From Aeropyrum sp. (GTDB lineage Archaea; Thermoproteota; Thermoprotei_A; Sulfolobales; Acidilobaceae): a DNA stretch of 64,000 nucleotides. Both the position numbers and the translations under genes were made by a program. Below, piece after piece: positions 8,778-17,137 of this stretch (positions within the stretch are counted from its first letter, which is position 1; the number at the start of each line of letters is the position of its first letter). The notes below the pieces were generated by a model that saw only the letters and a program-made list of their open reading frames with translations, did no database searches and was not told the DNA's origin. The stretch spans positions 1-64,000 of the forward strand of contig WANT01000030.1 of the NCBI GenBank assembly GCA_015521685.1, in the 5' to 3' direction.

Positions 8778-9923
8778 CTATGCAAACCACTTCTCGAGCC
8801 AATATCTCTCGAACGCATACTTCAAGGGCCTGAAGGCCCTCATACCGCCCAGGATAACGCAGTCCGGGTACTTCGACTCCCCCTTTACTTTGCCTGAGAA
8901 GTCGCAGTAGACCGCTGCGCCCACATAACCCAGGTCCATAACGCAAACACCGCTCATGTTGTAGTGCTCCCCCATGTAGGTGCCGAGGACCTCGTCGGCG
9001 ATCTGTGCGGCGACGAACTCGGCTTGGAAGTGGGCGAATATCCCAGCCATACCTAGGCCTAGGGATGGGGCTACTATGTCGCCCACGCCAAAGACGTTAT
9101 CGTACTTCGGGCTTCTGAGGGTTCTCCAGTCGACCCTCATGTAGCCCCATATAGACTCGTCGGCTAGAGGCGACTCTGCGACGGCCTTAGGCGGGGTATG
9201 GGGAGGAGCGAAGACTGCCAGATCATACTCTATTGCCTCGCCGCTCTCGGCAACGAGCCTCCCAGACTTGGCCTCCGCAGGCTTGAATCCCCCTCTAAAG
9301 CCGACTCCGTACATGTCGAGGAACTTCTTGAAGCTCTCCACCATGTACGGCCCGAAGGGCTCCATAGGCTCGCTCCAGAAGTGGGTTACTGTGACCTCAG
9401 GCTCCCCAGCCCTCTGCTCCACTACATACTTGAGTAGGAAGGCCGTCTCGAATGGTGCCGGCGGGCACTTGTAAGGCCAGTCCCATGCTCCCACAACTAT
9501 CTTTCCCTTCTTGAAGCCGGCAAGCTTCCTCCTACAGTCTAGAGCGCCTTCCACAGTCCAGGGACTACACACCGTCTCGTCTGCGTTCATCAAATCGGGT
9601 CTGGGCGCGCTCCCGAGCGCCACGATCAGATAATCATAGTCGAGCCGCCCAGCAGAAGTGCCCACATAACTATTATCGGGGTCTATCTCCTCAACGCTTG
9701 CCTCCACAACCTTGATGCCATGCTTCGATAGCCTTGATAGGGGCCTCATAATATCCTCGGGCTCCCTCTGGCCCACCATAACCCAGAGGAGGCTCGGGGG
9801 GAAGAGGTGGTAGCCAGTCTTGTCGACAAGCGTTATCTCCGCCTTGTCTTTAAGGAGCTTAGCTAGGTTGTGTGCGGCTACGAGCCCCCCGGGCCCTCCG
9901 CCCAGGACGAGTATTTTCGTCAA
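8778..9923 (-). CDS. Sulfide:quinone oxidoreductase-like FAD protein
   Basis: FAD-dependent pyridine-nucleotide-disulfide-like oxidoreductase, about 381 residues. N-terminal dinucleotide fold ILVLGGGPGG; YDYLIVALGS near 100; GVGDIVAP near 285 (FAD ribityl site). Cysteines near residue 118 (VCSP), 163 (YKCPPAPFE) and 325-340 correspond in placement to the redox-active cysteines of archaeal SQR and flavocytochrome c sulfide dehydrogenase, so electron transfer from sulfide to quinone at the membrane face is the likely role. A TATA box at 9941-9952 places transcription start near 9921, favouring the TTG at 9923 (leaderless) over the GTG at 9932. Confidence 0.85.
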   Translation of the reverse strand: MTKILVLGGGPGGLVAAHNLAKLLKDKAEITLVDKTGYHLFPPSLLWVMVGQREPEDIMRPLSRLSKHGIKVVEASVEEIDPDNSYVGTSAGRLDYDYLIVALGSAPRPDLMNADETVCSPWTVEGALDCRRKLAGFKKGKIVVGAWDWPYKCPPAPFETAFLLKYVVEQRAGEPEVTVTHFWSEPMEPFGPYMVESFKKFLDMYGVGFRGGFKPAEAKSGRLVAESGEAIEYDLAVFAPPHTPPKAVAESPLADESIWGYMRVDWRTLRSPKYDNVFGVGDIVAPSLGLGMAGIFAHFQAEFVAAQIADEVLGTYMGEHYNMSGVCVMDLGYVGAAVYCDFSGKVKGESKYPDCVILGGMRAFRPLKYAFERYWLEKWFA

Positions 9924-9940
9924 ATTGACCACGCTCCACT

Positions 9941-9952
9941 AATATATTTAAA
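9941..9952 (-). promoter_or_regulatory. TATA box of the SQR-like gene
   Basis: Read on the minus strand the bases are TTTAAATATATT, a near-ideal TATA box. Transcription would start near 9921 and yields a leaderless message beginning at the TTG codon. Confidence 0.6.
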
Positions 9953-10017
9953 GAAATAGCTAGTAATAGTTATACTTATTAAAATCTGTCGAGGGTCGCA
10001 CCATTTGTAATTACAAA

Positions 10018-10030
10018 GATTATATATAGA
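10018..10030 (+). promoter_or_regulatory. TATA box of the nitroreductase gene
   Basis: GATTATATATAGA. Expected transcription start is near 10050, which excludes an apparent start at 10033 and supports the GTG at 10099. A second AT-rich element lies at 9970-9984; this is the divergent promoter region shared with the SQR-like gene. Confidence 0.5.
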
Positions 10031-10098
10031 GGTTGGTAAGATCTCGCCATCTAGTTAATAGCTCCACACAGCAGCTAAATCTAGGCCTGGGTAGCGTA

Positions 10099-10845
10099 GT
10101 GTTGGAGAGCCCCCGCGAGATAGGAGCAGCGGTGTCGAAGGTCTTTGAATCCCATAGATCGATAAGGAAGTACGTGAAGGAGCCCCTACCCGAGCACCAC
10201 TTAGACTTGATAATGGAGGCTGGGCGGAGAGCCCCTACCGACGCCACTCTACACCTCTGGACAGCCTTGAGGATAGTCGACGACAAGCTTAGGAGGAGGA
10301 TTGCAGACGAGATTGGCCAGGAGCACGTGTACGAGGCCGGAGAGTTCTTCATCTTCATAGCAGACCTCTATAGGCTAAAGAGGCTCCTGGAATACAGGGG
10401 GGAGAAGCTAGGCAGGGTTGATAGGGCGCTGCTGGTGTTCGCGGCTATTGATGCAGCTCTGGCCGCAGAGAATATGGCGGTCATGGCGGAGGCTCTGGGC
10501 TACGGTACTTGCTTCATAGGAGGAGTGCAGAACGCTGCAGAGCTAATAATAAGGGAGCTAGGCCTGCCCGAGAAGACCTATCCACTCTTCGGCCTCACAA
10601 TAGGCATACCAGCCGAGGAGCCAGGAGTAAGGCCTAGGCTGCCTAGGGATTTGCTATTCCACGAGAACATGTATAGAGACTACTCTGACAGCGATCTGGC
10701 GAGGGCCTACGAGTCCATGTCAGCCTACAGCAGGAGGAGAGACTGGCTGAGGATACTGAAGAGATATGTGGCAGAGGGAGGCTACTTCGAGTCAAGGAGC
10801 GTGGAGATGTGGAGGCTGCTAAAAACTCAGGGCTTCGAAGTATGA
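10099..10845 (+). CDS. Nitroreductase-family FMN oxidoreductase
   Basis: About 248 residues. The N-terminus SHRSIRKY is the classic nitroreductase opening binding FMN phosphate; APTDAT and the later GYGTCFIGGVQNAAEL complete the FMN site, and FGLTIGIPAEEPGVRPRLP is typical of the NfsA/Frp subgroup. It probably uses NAD(P)H to reduce flavin, nitro compounds or quinones as a cytoplasmic dimer. The start is GTG 10099 or TTG 10102; the frame is open from 10033, but that lies upstream of the predicted transcription start. Divergent from the SQR-like gene. Confidence 0.85.
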   Translation: MLESPREIGAAVSKVFESHRSIRKYVKEPLPEHHLDLIMEAGRRAPTDATLHLWTALRIVDDKLRRRIADEIGQEHVYEAGEFFIFIADLYRLKRLLEYRGEKLGRVDRALLVFAAIDAALAAENMAVMAEALGYGTCFIGGVQNAAELIIRELGLPEKTYPLFGLTIGIPAEEPGVRPRLPRDLLFHENMYRDYSDSDLARAYESMSAYSRRRDWLRILKRYVAEGGYFESRSVEMWRLLKTQGFEV

Positions 10846-10879
10846 AGCCCTACGTGCAGATTTTCACAGAGTAGTCTCT

Positions 10880-11974
10880 TCAATAGTTTTCTACGCCGCC
10901 TATCCTGAGAGCCAGCCTGTCTAGGAATCTAAGCCTCTTTGGTATGGGCGGGTGAGAGCTGAAAAGCTCGAGCACAGGGTTTACTTCCGAGTGCTTTAGC
11001 CTCTCGACCACGTAGTCTACGTCAACCAGTGGCGACGCCCATAGCTCTATGAAGGGGGCTACGATGAAGAGCATGGCAGCCATCTCGTTGCTCCTAGCCT
11101 CCTCCACGAGCGCGGGGTTAGCCTCGTAGGCTGAGTGTATCCTGGCTAGAGCTCTCTGGAGGCTGCGCGGACTCCCAGTTATGAGGGCGCTGTGGGCGTC
11201 CGCGTAGTACTCCCTAAGCCTGTTGAAGTGCGAGACTATCAGCTGGAAGAGGAATCCCGCCGCTATCAAAGCGGCTCCGATGGCTAGGAGGGCGGCTGGG
11301 TTAGCTCTCCTATCACCTCCCCCTAGAATACCTGCCCACACTAGCGCCCTGCCTATGAAGAAAGCCGCTATTGGGACTAGGCTTAGGGCTAGGATAACCG
11401 TGACGTCCCTATGCTTTAGGTGGCCTACTTCGTGTGCCAGCACAGCCCTGACCTCGTCCTTAGGCAGGAGTCTTAGTAGGCCCCTCGTGACTGCTACATA
11501 GCTCCCCGCTATCGGGCTACCGTAGGCGAAGGCGTTCGGCATAGTCATGTCGCTTACTAGGACCTTGGGAGGCTTTATCCCGCTCCTCCTTGCGAGCTGC
11601 TCTACCTCGCCTACTATCCATGACTCGCTCGGCAGAGGGTCTCTAGTCCTATACATTATGTTGATGATGTATGGGGAGAATAGCCACTGGACGGCGACCA
11701 TTAGGAAAGCGAGGACGGATAGCATTATTGCTACTCCAGTGCCGGAGAGGCCCATATAGGCGTTTATGGCCCAGGCAGCCACACCCACAACCACAAGATA
11801 GCCTCCAATAAGGGCTAGGACTGTCAGCCCCATACTTGACTTTAGAGCCGCGAGGCTCTGGGGGGCGTCTCCTACAATCCTGTGGGCGTTCAAGGCGACG
11901 AGGGCTATAACCCCCGCTATTATCAGCGACTCTATGAGGCCTAGCCACCACCAAGCGAATAGGAACTCCAGCAT
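10880..11974 (-). CDS. htpX: HtpX-like M48 zinc metalloprotease
   Basis: Membrane protease of the M48 family, 364 residues. Two N-terminal membrane helices (about 10-30 and 50-110 region), the zinc motif HEVGH near residue 180 followed by LKHRD, a second pair of helices (about 195-240) and REYYADAHS with the third zinc ligand near 255. Family role: degradation of misfolded membrane proteins. The SD GGTGATC, a full match to the anti-SD core, lies seven bases before ATG 11974, and a TATA-like element lies around 12009-12020. Confidence 0.92.
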   Translation of the reverse strand: MLEFLFAWWWLGLIESLIIAGVIALVALNAHRIVGDAPQSLAALKSSMGLTVLALIGGYLVVVGVAAWAINAYMGLSGTGVAIMLSVLAFLMVAVQWLFSPYIINIMYRTRDPLPSESWIVGEVEQLARRSGIKPPKVLVSDMTMPNAFAYGSPIAGSYVAVTRGLLRLLPKDEVRAVLAHEVGHLKHRDVTVILALSLVPIAAFFIGRALVWAGILGGGDRRANPAALLAIGAALIAAGFLFQLIVSHFNRLREYYADAHSALITGSPRSLQRALARIHSAYEANPALVEEARSNEMAAMLFIVAPFIELWASPLVDVDYVVERLKHSEVNPVLELFSSHPPIPKRLRFLDRLALRIGGVENY

Positions 11975-12045
11975 CTTTACTGATCACCCTGCTATTCTTC
12001 CGCCCCCATACTAAATATAATACGTAATCCTAGGCCTAAAGATCA

Positions 12046-12078
12046 AACTATAAAGTGGCTATAAGGATTAGTATAGCC
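12046..12078 (+). promoter_or_regulatory. TATA box plus start-site inverted repeat upstream of eIF2B-like gene
   Basis: AACTATAAAG at 12046-12055 predicts transcription start near 12077. Between them lies a perfect inverted repeat, GGCTATA (12057-12063), eight-base spacer, TATAGCC (12072-12078). A repeat between TATA box and start is a natural repressor site, though it could also form an RNA hairpin if transcription starts earlier. Confidence 0.45.
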
Positions 12079-12110
12079 ATGCATATGCGTCAACGGAGGT
12101 TTAGATAGCT

Positions 12111-12953
12111 GTGTCGAGGCTTGAGAGCGCGCTGGAGGAAGTTTCAAGAGAGAGGATCAGGGGCGCGAGCTGGGCTCTCTCGACGCTGGCGAGAGCCCTC
12201 CTAGAGGACCTGGAGGAGGGGTATGAGCTGGAGTGCGATGAGGCGTCTAGGAGGATAGAGAGTGTAGTCAGGGGTATGGCCAGCCTCTCAAACCTAGCTT
12301 GGCTTGTGAGGAAGACGTGTAGGGATCGTGAGGCGTTAGCTGAGTCTCTAAGGGGGCTTCTCTCATATATGGACGAGGCCTCCTCAACTTTGGCCGAGCA
12401 CGCGGTGGGCTTGCTGGGCGGGGATATAGTGACCACTATAAGCATGAGTAGCGCGGTGCTTAATGCCCTAGTTAGAGCAGGGCCTCAAGCTGTCTACGTG
12501 TTGGAGTCGAGGCCTGGAGGCGAGGGGGCCATGATGGCTAAGGCTCTAGCCCACTCTGGGGTTAACGCCTCGGTGATCCCAGATAGTGCGCTGGGATGGG
12601 CACTATCAAGGAGTAGTGTGGCGGTTATGGGTGCAGACGCTGTTAGCACGGGAGGATGTGTAGTGAATAAGATAGGGAGCCTAGCGTTGGCCTCAGCTGG
12701 CAGGAGTCTTGGGGTGAGGGTTGCGGCGGTTTTCGAGGCCTATAAGTCGGTAGAGGTGGACGTGTGCAGCTATGAGTACTCTATAGCTAGGACTTATAGG
12801 GTTGAGGGTTGGGGTGACGTCTTCTATCCTGTGTTCGAACCTATCAGGCTAGACCTTATTGACTACTTGGTGACGGATCAGGGAGTGCTTGATTCTTCGA
12901 TAGATGCTGTTAGGAGGCTTAGAAGTAGGTTCATTAAGTACGTGATTGACTAG
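12111..12953 (+). CDS. eIF2B alpha/beta/delta-like protein (ribose-1,5-bisphosphate isomerase family)
   Basis: 280 residues. The C-terminal half carries the eIF2B-family signature: VAVMGADAVSTGGCVVNKIGS (about 171-191, with the Asp and Asn used in the catalytic relatives) and VFEPIRLDLIDYLVTDQG. Archaeal members with this look include e2b2/R15P isomerase, acting in AMP/nucleoside degradation through RuBisCO, and proteins annotated as aIF-2B. No RuBisCO or AMP phosphorylase lies in this window, so the role stays open. The GTG start has GGAGGT ten bases before it. A strong hairpin follows the stop codon. Confidence 0.8.
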   Translation: MSRLESALEEVSRERIRGASWALSTLARALLEDLEEGYELECDEASRRIESVVRGMASLSNLAWLVRKTCRDREALAESLRGLLSYMDEASSTLAEHAVGLLGGDIVTTISMSSAVLNALVRAGPQAVYVLESRPGGEGAMMAKALAHSGVNASVIPDSALGWALSRSSVAVMGADAVSTGGCVVNKIGSLALASAGRSLGVRVAAVFEAYKSVEVDVCSYEYSIARTYRVEGWGDVFYPVFEPIRLDLIDYLVTDQGVLDSSIDAVRRLRSRFIKYVID

Positions 12954-12954
12954 C

Positions 12955-12974
12955 GCCAGTGCACCGTCACTGGC
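12955..12974 (+). terminator. Hairpin after eIF2B-like gene
   Basis: GCCAGTG, six-base loop, CACTGGC, beginning two bases after the TAG stop and followed by TTCTTGG. A seven-pair perfect stem at a gene end suggests a transcript-end or stability element; no long T run is present. Confidence 0.45.
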
Positions 12975-12985
12975 TTCTTGGCATC

Positions 12986-12995
12986 GTTTAATAGC
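12986..12995 (+). promoter_or_regulatory. TATA box of the importer operon
   Basis: GTTTAATAGC centred at 12990 predicts transcription start near 13016, right at the GTG start (13019): a leaderless operon mRNA for the three ABC-importer genes. Confidence 0.5.
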
Positions 12996-13018
12996 CCCCA
13001 AACAAGAATCTGGATACG

Positions 13019-14491
13019 GTGTCCAGTTTGTCTGGGAAGGTCAGTGCACTCCATGTATCAGCAGCTCTAGCAGTACTCCTACTCCTAATAATCGGGGCTG
13101 GATTCTACACGATATACCAGAAGCTAGGCAGCCTTGAGAGCCAAGTGGCCGAGATAAGTGAGAACTACGAGAGGGTGAGTAGCGATATTGAAGCAATAAA
13201 GTCGGAGATACGGGAGTCGCAGGAAGGTGTTGAATCGATCAACGATAGCATTGAGAGCCTCTCCCGCAGGGTCGGGGAGATAGAGTCTAAACTTGGGGAT
13301 GTTGCGAGCCTCGAGGACCTAGAGAGGATACTGCAGGATGTGGCCGAGATTTCAGCAGCCATCGAGACGCTCGGCGAGAGAATCGCCGAGCTAGAGGAGG
13401 CTGCTTCGGGCGAAGAGGAACAGATACAGGGGCTGGTCACACAGCTTGAAGAGCTACGCTCCAAGCTCGAACAGCTGGGCCAGAGGGTCGACCAGCTATA
13501 CGAGTCACTATTCTTCCCCGCCACTATAGTCGACGGTACAGGCCAGACCGTGATAGTGAGCGAGAGGCCTGAGAGGGTGGTATCCCTTGCTCCCAGCGTG
13601 ACAGAGGCCCTCTATTATATCAACGCGCTGGATATGCTGGTGGGTGTGGACGACTACAGCGACTTCCCTCCGGAAGTGGTCGAAGCTAGAGAGGCGGGTA
13701 CGATAGCCAGCATAGGAGGCTTTTGGAACCCGAGCATAGAAGCAATACTAGAACTAGAGCCCGACCTAGTAATAGGGGTCACCAGTGTACCCTCACACCT
13801 GCAGGTCAAGGAGGTGCTTGAGGCCTACGGCATACCAGTCCTCCTGCTACCTAACAACAGTCTCAGCGACGTGAGGGAGTCTCTAATAATGCTAGGCAAG
13901 GCTACAGGCAAGGTGTCAGAAGCCTACACAACAGCTCTCAAGTTCGATATGGCCCTCGCGGCGCTGGGAATAGTAATTGGTGGTGGCGAGCCGCTAGATG
14001 TTGCTGTAGTCGTGTGGCCAAACCCGCTCTTCGTGGTGGGCGGCGGTAACTGGGAGGACGAGATCATTGCTAAGGCCGGGGGCGTTAACGTCTACGGCGA
14101 CATCCCTGGATGGCCGCAGGTCTCCTACGAGAGCCTCGTAGAGAGGAACCCAGATATAATAATCATAATGTCGGGAGCGGGAGTCACAGTGGAAGACTTC
14201 ATAGCTGCGCTAGAGAGCCAGCTGGGTGACGCGGCCTATGAGATTACAGCTGTGAGGGAGGGCAGGGTGTATGTATTGCAGGGGGCCTACAACGATAGCT
14301 TTGCGAGGCCCTCGCCTAGAACCGCCCTCTCCGCCTATGTCCTAGCAGCTATTATCAGCCCTGAGGCCTTTGGCTTGGACCAGAGCGATATTCCGGAGGT
14401 TGTCTCCCCAGACACTCTAGACGTGATCGAGCTGATTAGGGGGTTCGTCGACGAAGAGATAGTGGAGTTCCTAGGTGAAGCATTAGGTTGA
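13019..14491 (+). CDS. Membrane-anchored coiled-coil periplasmic-binding protein (Fe/B12 family)
   Basis: 490 residues. An N-terminal membrane helix (about 10-32, ALAVLLLLIIGAGFYTI) is followed by a long heptad-like region, about residues 35-165, that reads as a coiled coil. A BtuF/FepB-type solute-binding domain follows, starting near VDGTGQTVIV with RVVSLAPSVTEALYYI, ELEPDLVIGVTS and ISPEAFGLD. It should capture a corrinoid, siderophore or haem outside the membrane and deliver it to the permease at 14488, which its stop overlaps by four bases. The coiled-coil stalk replaces the usual short lipid anchor and is unusual (see findings). Confidence 0.88.
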   Translation: MSSLSGKVSALHVSAALAVLLLLIIGAGFYTIYQKLGSLESQVAEISENYERVSSDIEAIKSEIRESQEGVESINDSIESLSRRVGEIESKLGDVASLEDLERILQDVAEISAAIETLGERIAELEEAASGEEEQIQGLVTQLEELRSKLEQLGQRVDQLYESLFFPATIVDGTGQTVIVSERPERVVSLAPSVTEALYYINALDMLVGVDDYSDFPPEVVEAREAGTIASIGGFWNPSIEAILELEPDLVIGVTSVPSHLQVKEVLEAYGIPVLLLPNNSLSDVRESLIMLGKATGKVSEAYTTALKFDMALAALGIVIGGGEPLDVAVVVWPNPLFVVGGGNWEDEIIAKAGGVNVYGDIPGWPQVSYESLVERNPDIIIIMSGAGVTVEDFIAALESQLGDAAYEITAVREGRVYVLQGAYNDSFARPSPRTALSAYVLAAIISPEAFGLDQSDIPEVVSPDTLDVIELIRGFVDEEIVEFLGEALG

Positions 14492-15450
14492 AGGCTAGAC
14501 TGAGATTTTTTATCGTGCTATCCTCCCTCACTATAATAGCTCTCGCGAGCCTCGCCTTAGGACCGGCTGGGCTCAGAACCCCCCTAGACTACTTGGATGG
14601 TATTGATGGGGTGGAGAGGTATAGGCTTCTTAGGACGCTGGCAGCCGCCGTTGTCGGGGTCTCGCTAGCGCTGGGCGGAGGGGTACTCCAACAATCACTC
14701 AGAAACCCTCTCGTGGACCCGTATCTTTTAGGCATATCGACGGGAGCGTCTCTATCAGTGGCCATAGGCCTACTCCTCGGCCTTGCAGGGCCGCTGGAGA
14801 TGGGATTCTTAGCCATCGTGGGTGGCTTGGCATCCTATTCCCTCGTCATAGCGACAGCGGGGCTTGCTGGCTTCACGGGGTCAAGCCTCATTATAGTCGG
14901 CGTGGCCTACTCTTACCTCTTCAGCAGCGTGACTACCCTACTGGTCATATCGTTCCCCGACAAGCTCCAGGGCAGCCTCTACTGGATATTCGGGAGCGCA
15001 GCATACATTGACAGAGAGGTGCTATCCCTAGCAGTTATCTCAGCACTGGCTGCACTCGCAGTCGTGGTAATCAGGCTAAACGCTCTAGAAGCCCTCTCCC
15101 TGGGAGAGGAGGCTGCTGAAGGTCTGGGCGTCGACGTGAGGAGGCTCAGGCTGGACTCAGTGACCTTTAGCCTCATGGCCGTGGCTACTGCTGTAGCTCT
15201 GGCGGGGCCAGTCGGCTTCGTGGGGTTGACGGCGCCGTGGATCGCTAGGCTTCTAGGTTCGACGAGGTTCAGCCAGCTAGCAGTCTACAGCATCCCCCTT
15301 GGGGCAGGCCTGGTCCTGCTATCAGATATTATTGCTAGGACCGCAGCTAGCCCCTCAGAACTCCCACTAACACCTGTAACTAGCCTACTCGGAGTTCCTG
15401 TCCTGGTATACGCCACCCTAGAGAGGTGGAAGAGGCTTGAGGCCCTGTAG
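14488..15450 (+). CDS. FecCD/BtuC-type ABC transporter permease
   Basis: 320 residues, about nine to ten membrane helices. The signature GGGVLQQSLRNPLVDPYLLGISTGAS (about 65-90) and late GPVGFVGLTAPWIARLL (about 240-257), the cytoplasmic contact with the ATPase, are diagnostic of the iron-siderophore/cobalamin permease family. The TTG start overlaps the binding-protein stop by four bases, and the end overlaps the ATPase start by 14 bases, so all three importer genes are translationally coupled. Imports an iron chelate, haem or B12; the substrate cannot be read from sequence. Confidence 0.92.
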   Translation: MKARLRFFIVLSSLTIIALASLALGPAGLRTPLDYLDGIDGVERYRLLRTLAAAVVGVSLALGGGVLQQSLRNPLVDPYLLGISTGASLSVAIGLLLGLAGPLEMGFLAIVGGLASYSLVIATAGLAGFTGSSLIIVGVAYSYLFSSVTTLLVISFPDKLQGSLYWIFGSAAYIDREVLSLAVISALAALAVVVIRLNALEALSLGEEAAEGLGVDVRRLRLDSVTFSLMAVATAVALAGPVGFVGLTAPWIARLLGSTRFSQLAVYSIPLGAGLVLLSDIIARTAASPSELPLTPVTSLLGVPVLVYATLERWKRLEAL

Positions 15451-16177
15451 TGTTGAGGCTAAGGGCCTTTCGGCGGGTTATAGGGACCACCTAGCCATCC
15501 GTGGCGTGAACCTCGAGATCCCCGAGGGGAGTATGGTGGCTGTATTGGGGCCTAACGGCGCAGGCAAGACTACCCTCCTCAGAGTCTTGGCAGGCATTAT
15601 CAATCCTACGGAGGGCCAAGTAAGGGTCTGCGGCCGCCCTCCAAGGGAGGCTAGGGGGCTCATCGGCTATGCTCCAGCAACTCCAGAGGTGGATCCTAGG
15701 CTTAGGGGCGTGGAGGTTGCCCTACTCTTCAGATACGGAGTCTCTAGGAGGGTAGGCTGGGGTAGGAGTGACTGGGAGGCCGCTAGAAGGTCTCTCGAGG
15801 AGCTGGGTGTCGAGGACTTAGCCGAGGTGGTTTGGGGGGAGATGAGTAGCGGGCAGAGAAGGCTAGTAATCCTTGCTGGCGTACTCTCCCGCGGTTCGGG
15901 CCTCCTGCTGCTGGACGAGCCTCACTCTTTCCTCGACATCTCCAACAAGCTACTAATATCAAGAGTGTTGGGGAGGCTTAGGAAGGGCTCCACAGTTATC
16001 TATACAACTCACGACCCTCTGCTAGCCATAAGGGCTGATATAGCTGTAGTAATGAAGGACGGCAGGATCCATGTCAAAGGACCTCCGAGGAGTGTGATCA
16101 CGGAGAGGACTCTAGAGGATGTCTATGGAGTTCCTGCGATTAGGGTTGGTGAGATAGTGGTTCCAAAGTACTTCTAA
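15437..16177 (+). CDS. FecE/BtuD-type ABC transporter ATPase
   Basis: 246 residues. Walker A GPNGAGKTT (about 36-44), signature MSSGQRR (about 136-142, variant of LSGGQ), Walker B LLLLDEP (about 155-161) and switch His in TTHDPLLAI (about 193). It powers the permease encoded just upstream. TTG start within the permease end. The C-terminus (EDVYGVPAIRVGE...) is typical for iron/B12 importer ATPases. Confidence 0.92.
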   Translation: MRPCSVEAKGLSAGYRDHLAIRGVNLEIPEGSMVAVLGPNGAGKTTLLRVLAGIINPTEGQVRVCGRPPREARGLIGYAPATPEVDPRLRGVEVALLFRYGVSRRVGWGRSDWEAARRSLEELGVEDLAEVVWGEMSSGQRRLVILAGVLSRGSGLLLLDEPHSFLDISNKLLISRVLGRLRKGSTVIYTTHDPLLAIRADIAVVMKDGRIHVKGPPRSVITERTLEDVYGVPAIRVGEIVVPKYF

Positions 16178-16230
16178 AGCTCCCTAGAGCCACAGTATTC
16201 AAGACATGGGATAGAGCCTAAGCTCCTCGG

Positions 16231-16275
16231 GATGAGGACTCCACGGGTCCGGAGCGCGGGGAACTCCGCGCTATG
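16231..16275. repeat. Hairpins between convergent gene ends
   Basis: Between the ATPase stop (16177) and the AMMECR1 stop (16288) lie a GGAC/GTCC mini-stem (16236-16250) and a perfect seven-pair hairpin AGCGCGG, six-base loop, CCGCGCT (16253-16272). It may serve as a two-way transcript-end structure. It shares GATGAGGAC followed by GTCCG with the candidate RNA at 34755-34845. Confidence 0.4.
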
Positions 16276-16287
16276 TCGACACCTGTC

Positions 16288-16974
16288 TCACCTGACCGCC
16301 TCTAGAATGCGCTCCTCGATGATCCCGTCAGGCTCTATCTCCCGCCATATCCTAGCCCTAAACCTGTAAACCCTAACATCCTCCCTCAACCAGCAAGTAC
16401 CCGAAAGCCCGGCCTTGATGCAAGCCCACGTAAGGAACATAACCTCATTCCAACCCTCCTCCACAGCAACCTGAGGCAGTAGCAAGCCTGAGTTCGGGGG
16501 GCTCTCAACCAGCAGGCCGTGGACACCCACCTTAACTTCGGCTAGCCTTAAATCCGGCCTCTTAGGCAATTCTTCCAGGCCGCCGAGGACTGTAACCTCG
16601 AAGCGCGACTCGGGGAGCTCCTCGGGCGTCAGGGGCGGGAAGCGGGGGTCTGAGAACGCGGCGTCAACCGCAGCTCTAACCACGGCCTCGGCTAGTGGGG
16701 CGATGGGCCTAACTAGCCCGATGCAACCCCTGAGCTCCCAACCCTCAGAACCCCGCTCCTCAATAGTAACGAACGCAGCCCCCGGCCTACCCAGCTTGCT
16801 TGGAATTGAAATGCCCACGTCTTGGAGGCTAGGTGGCCTTCCCGACTCCATGAAGTATTTGACTGAGGCGCGGGCTAGCCTTACAAGGAGCCCTCCATCC
16901 AGCTGGCTAAGCTCTTGAGGATCCACAGGGCCTCCGAGCTCCCTTGCCCTGGCTATTCTCAAAAGGGTATACAC
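16288..16974 (-). CDS. AMMECR1-domain protein
   Basis: 228 residues, the normal archaeal size. The diagnostic AMMECR1 block LRGCIGLVRPI (about 78-88) is present, followed by the AVVRAAVDAAFSDPRFPPLTPEEL segment and a late LLLPQVAVEEGW. The family is universal in archaea and eukaryotes; its biochemical activity is not settled. GTG start at 16974. The roughly 160 bases upstream (16975-17137) hold no gene that I can support. Confidence 0.88.
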   Translation of the reverse strand: MYTLLRIARARELGGPVDPQELSQLDGGLLVRLARASVKYFMESGRPPSLQDVGISIPSKLGRPGAAFVTIEERGSEGWELRGCIGLVRPIAPLAEAVVRAAVDAAFSDPRFPPLTPEELPESRFEVTVLGGLEELPKRPDLRLAEVKVGVHGLLVESPPNSGLLLPQVAVEEGWNEVMFLTWACIKAGLSGTCWLREDVRVYRFRARIWREIEPDGIIEERILEAVR

Positions 16975-17137
16975 CTGAAGGATGGGTATGTCGTGGAGGG
17001 CTCAAAATGGTGACTCCCAAACCCGGAGGATAGAGGCCTCGGATTCCGGCGCACTCCTCCTCGAGTCTAAAGGGAGGCTCTCGGAGACGAGGTTGGTCGT
17101 CACAGGCCATTTGTTATGAGGTGGATTTTTGGAGTGT

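Noticed and set aside
16907-17110. Possible small gene upstream of AMMECR1
   Set aside because: 67 codons, composition unlike a protein, no good SD, and overlaps the AMMECR1 start region.
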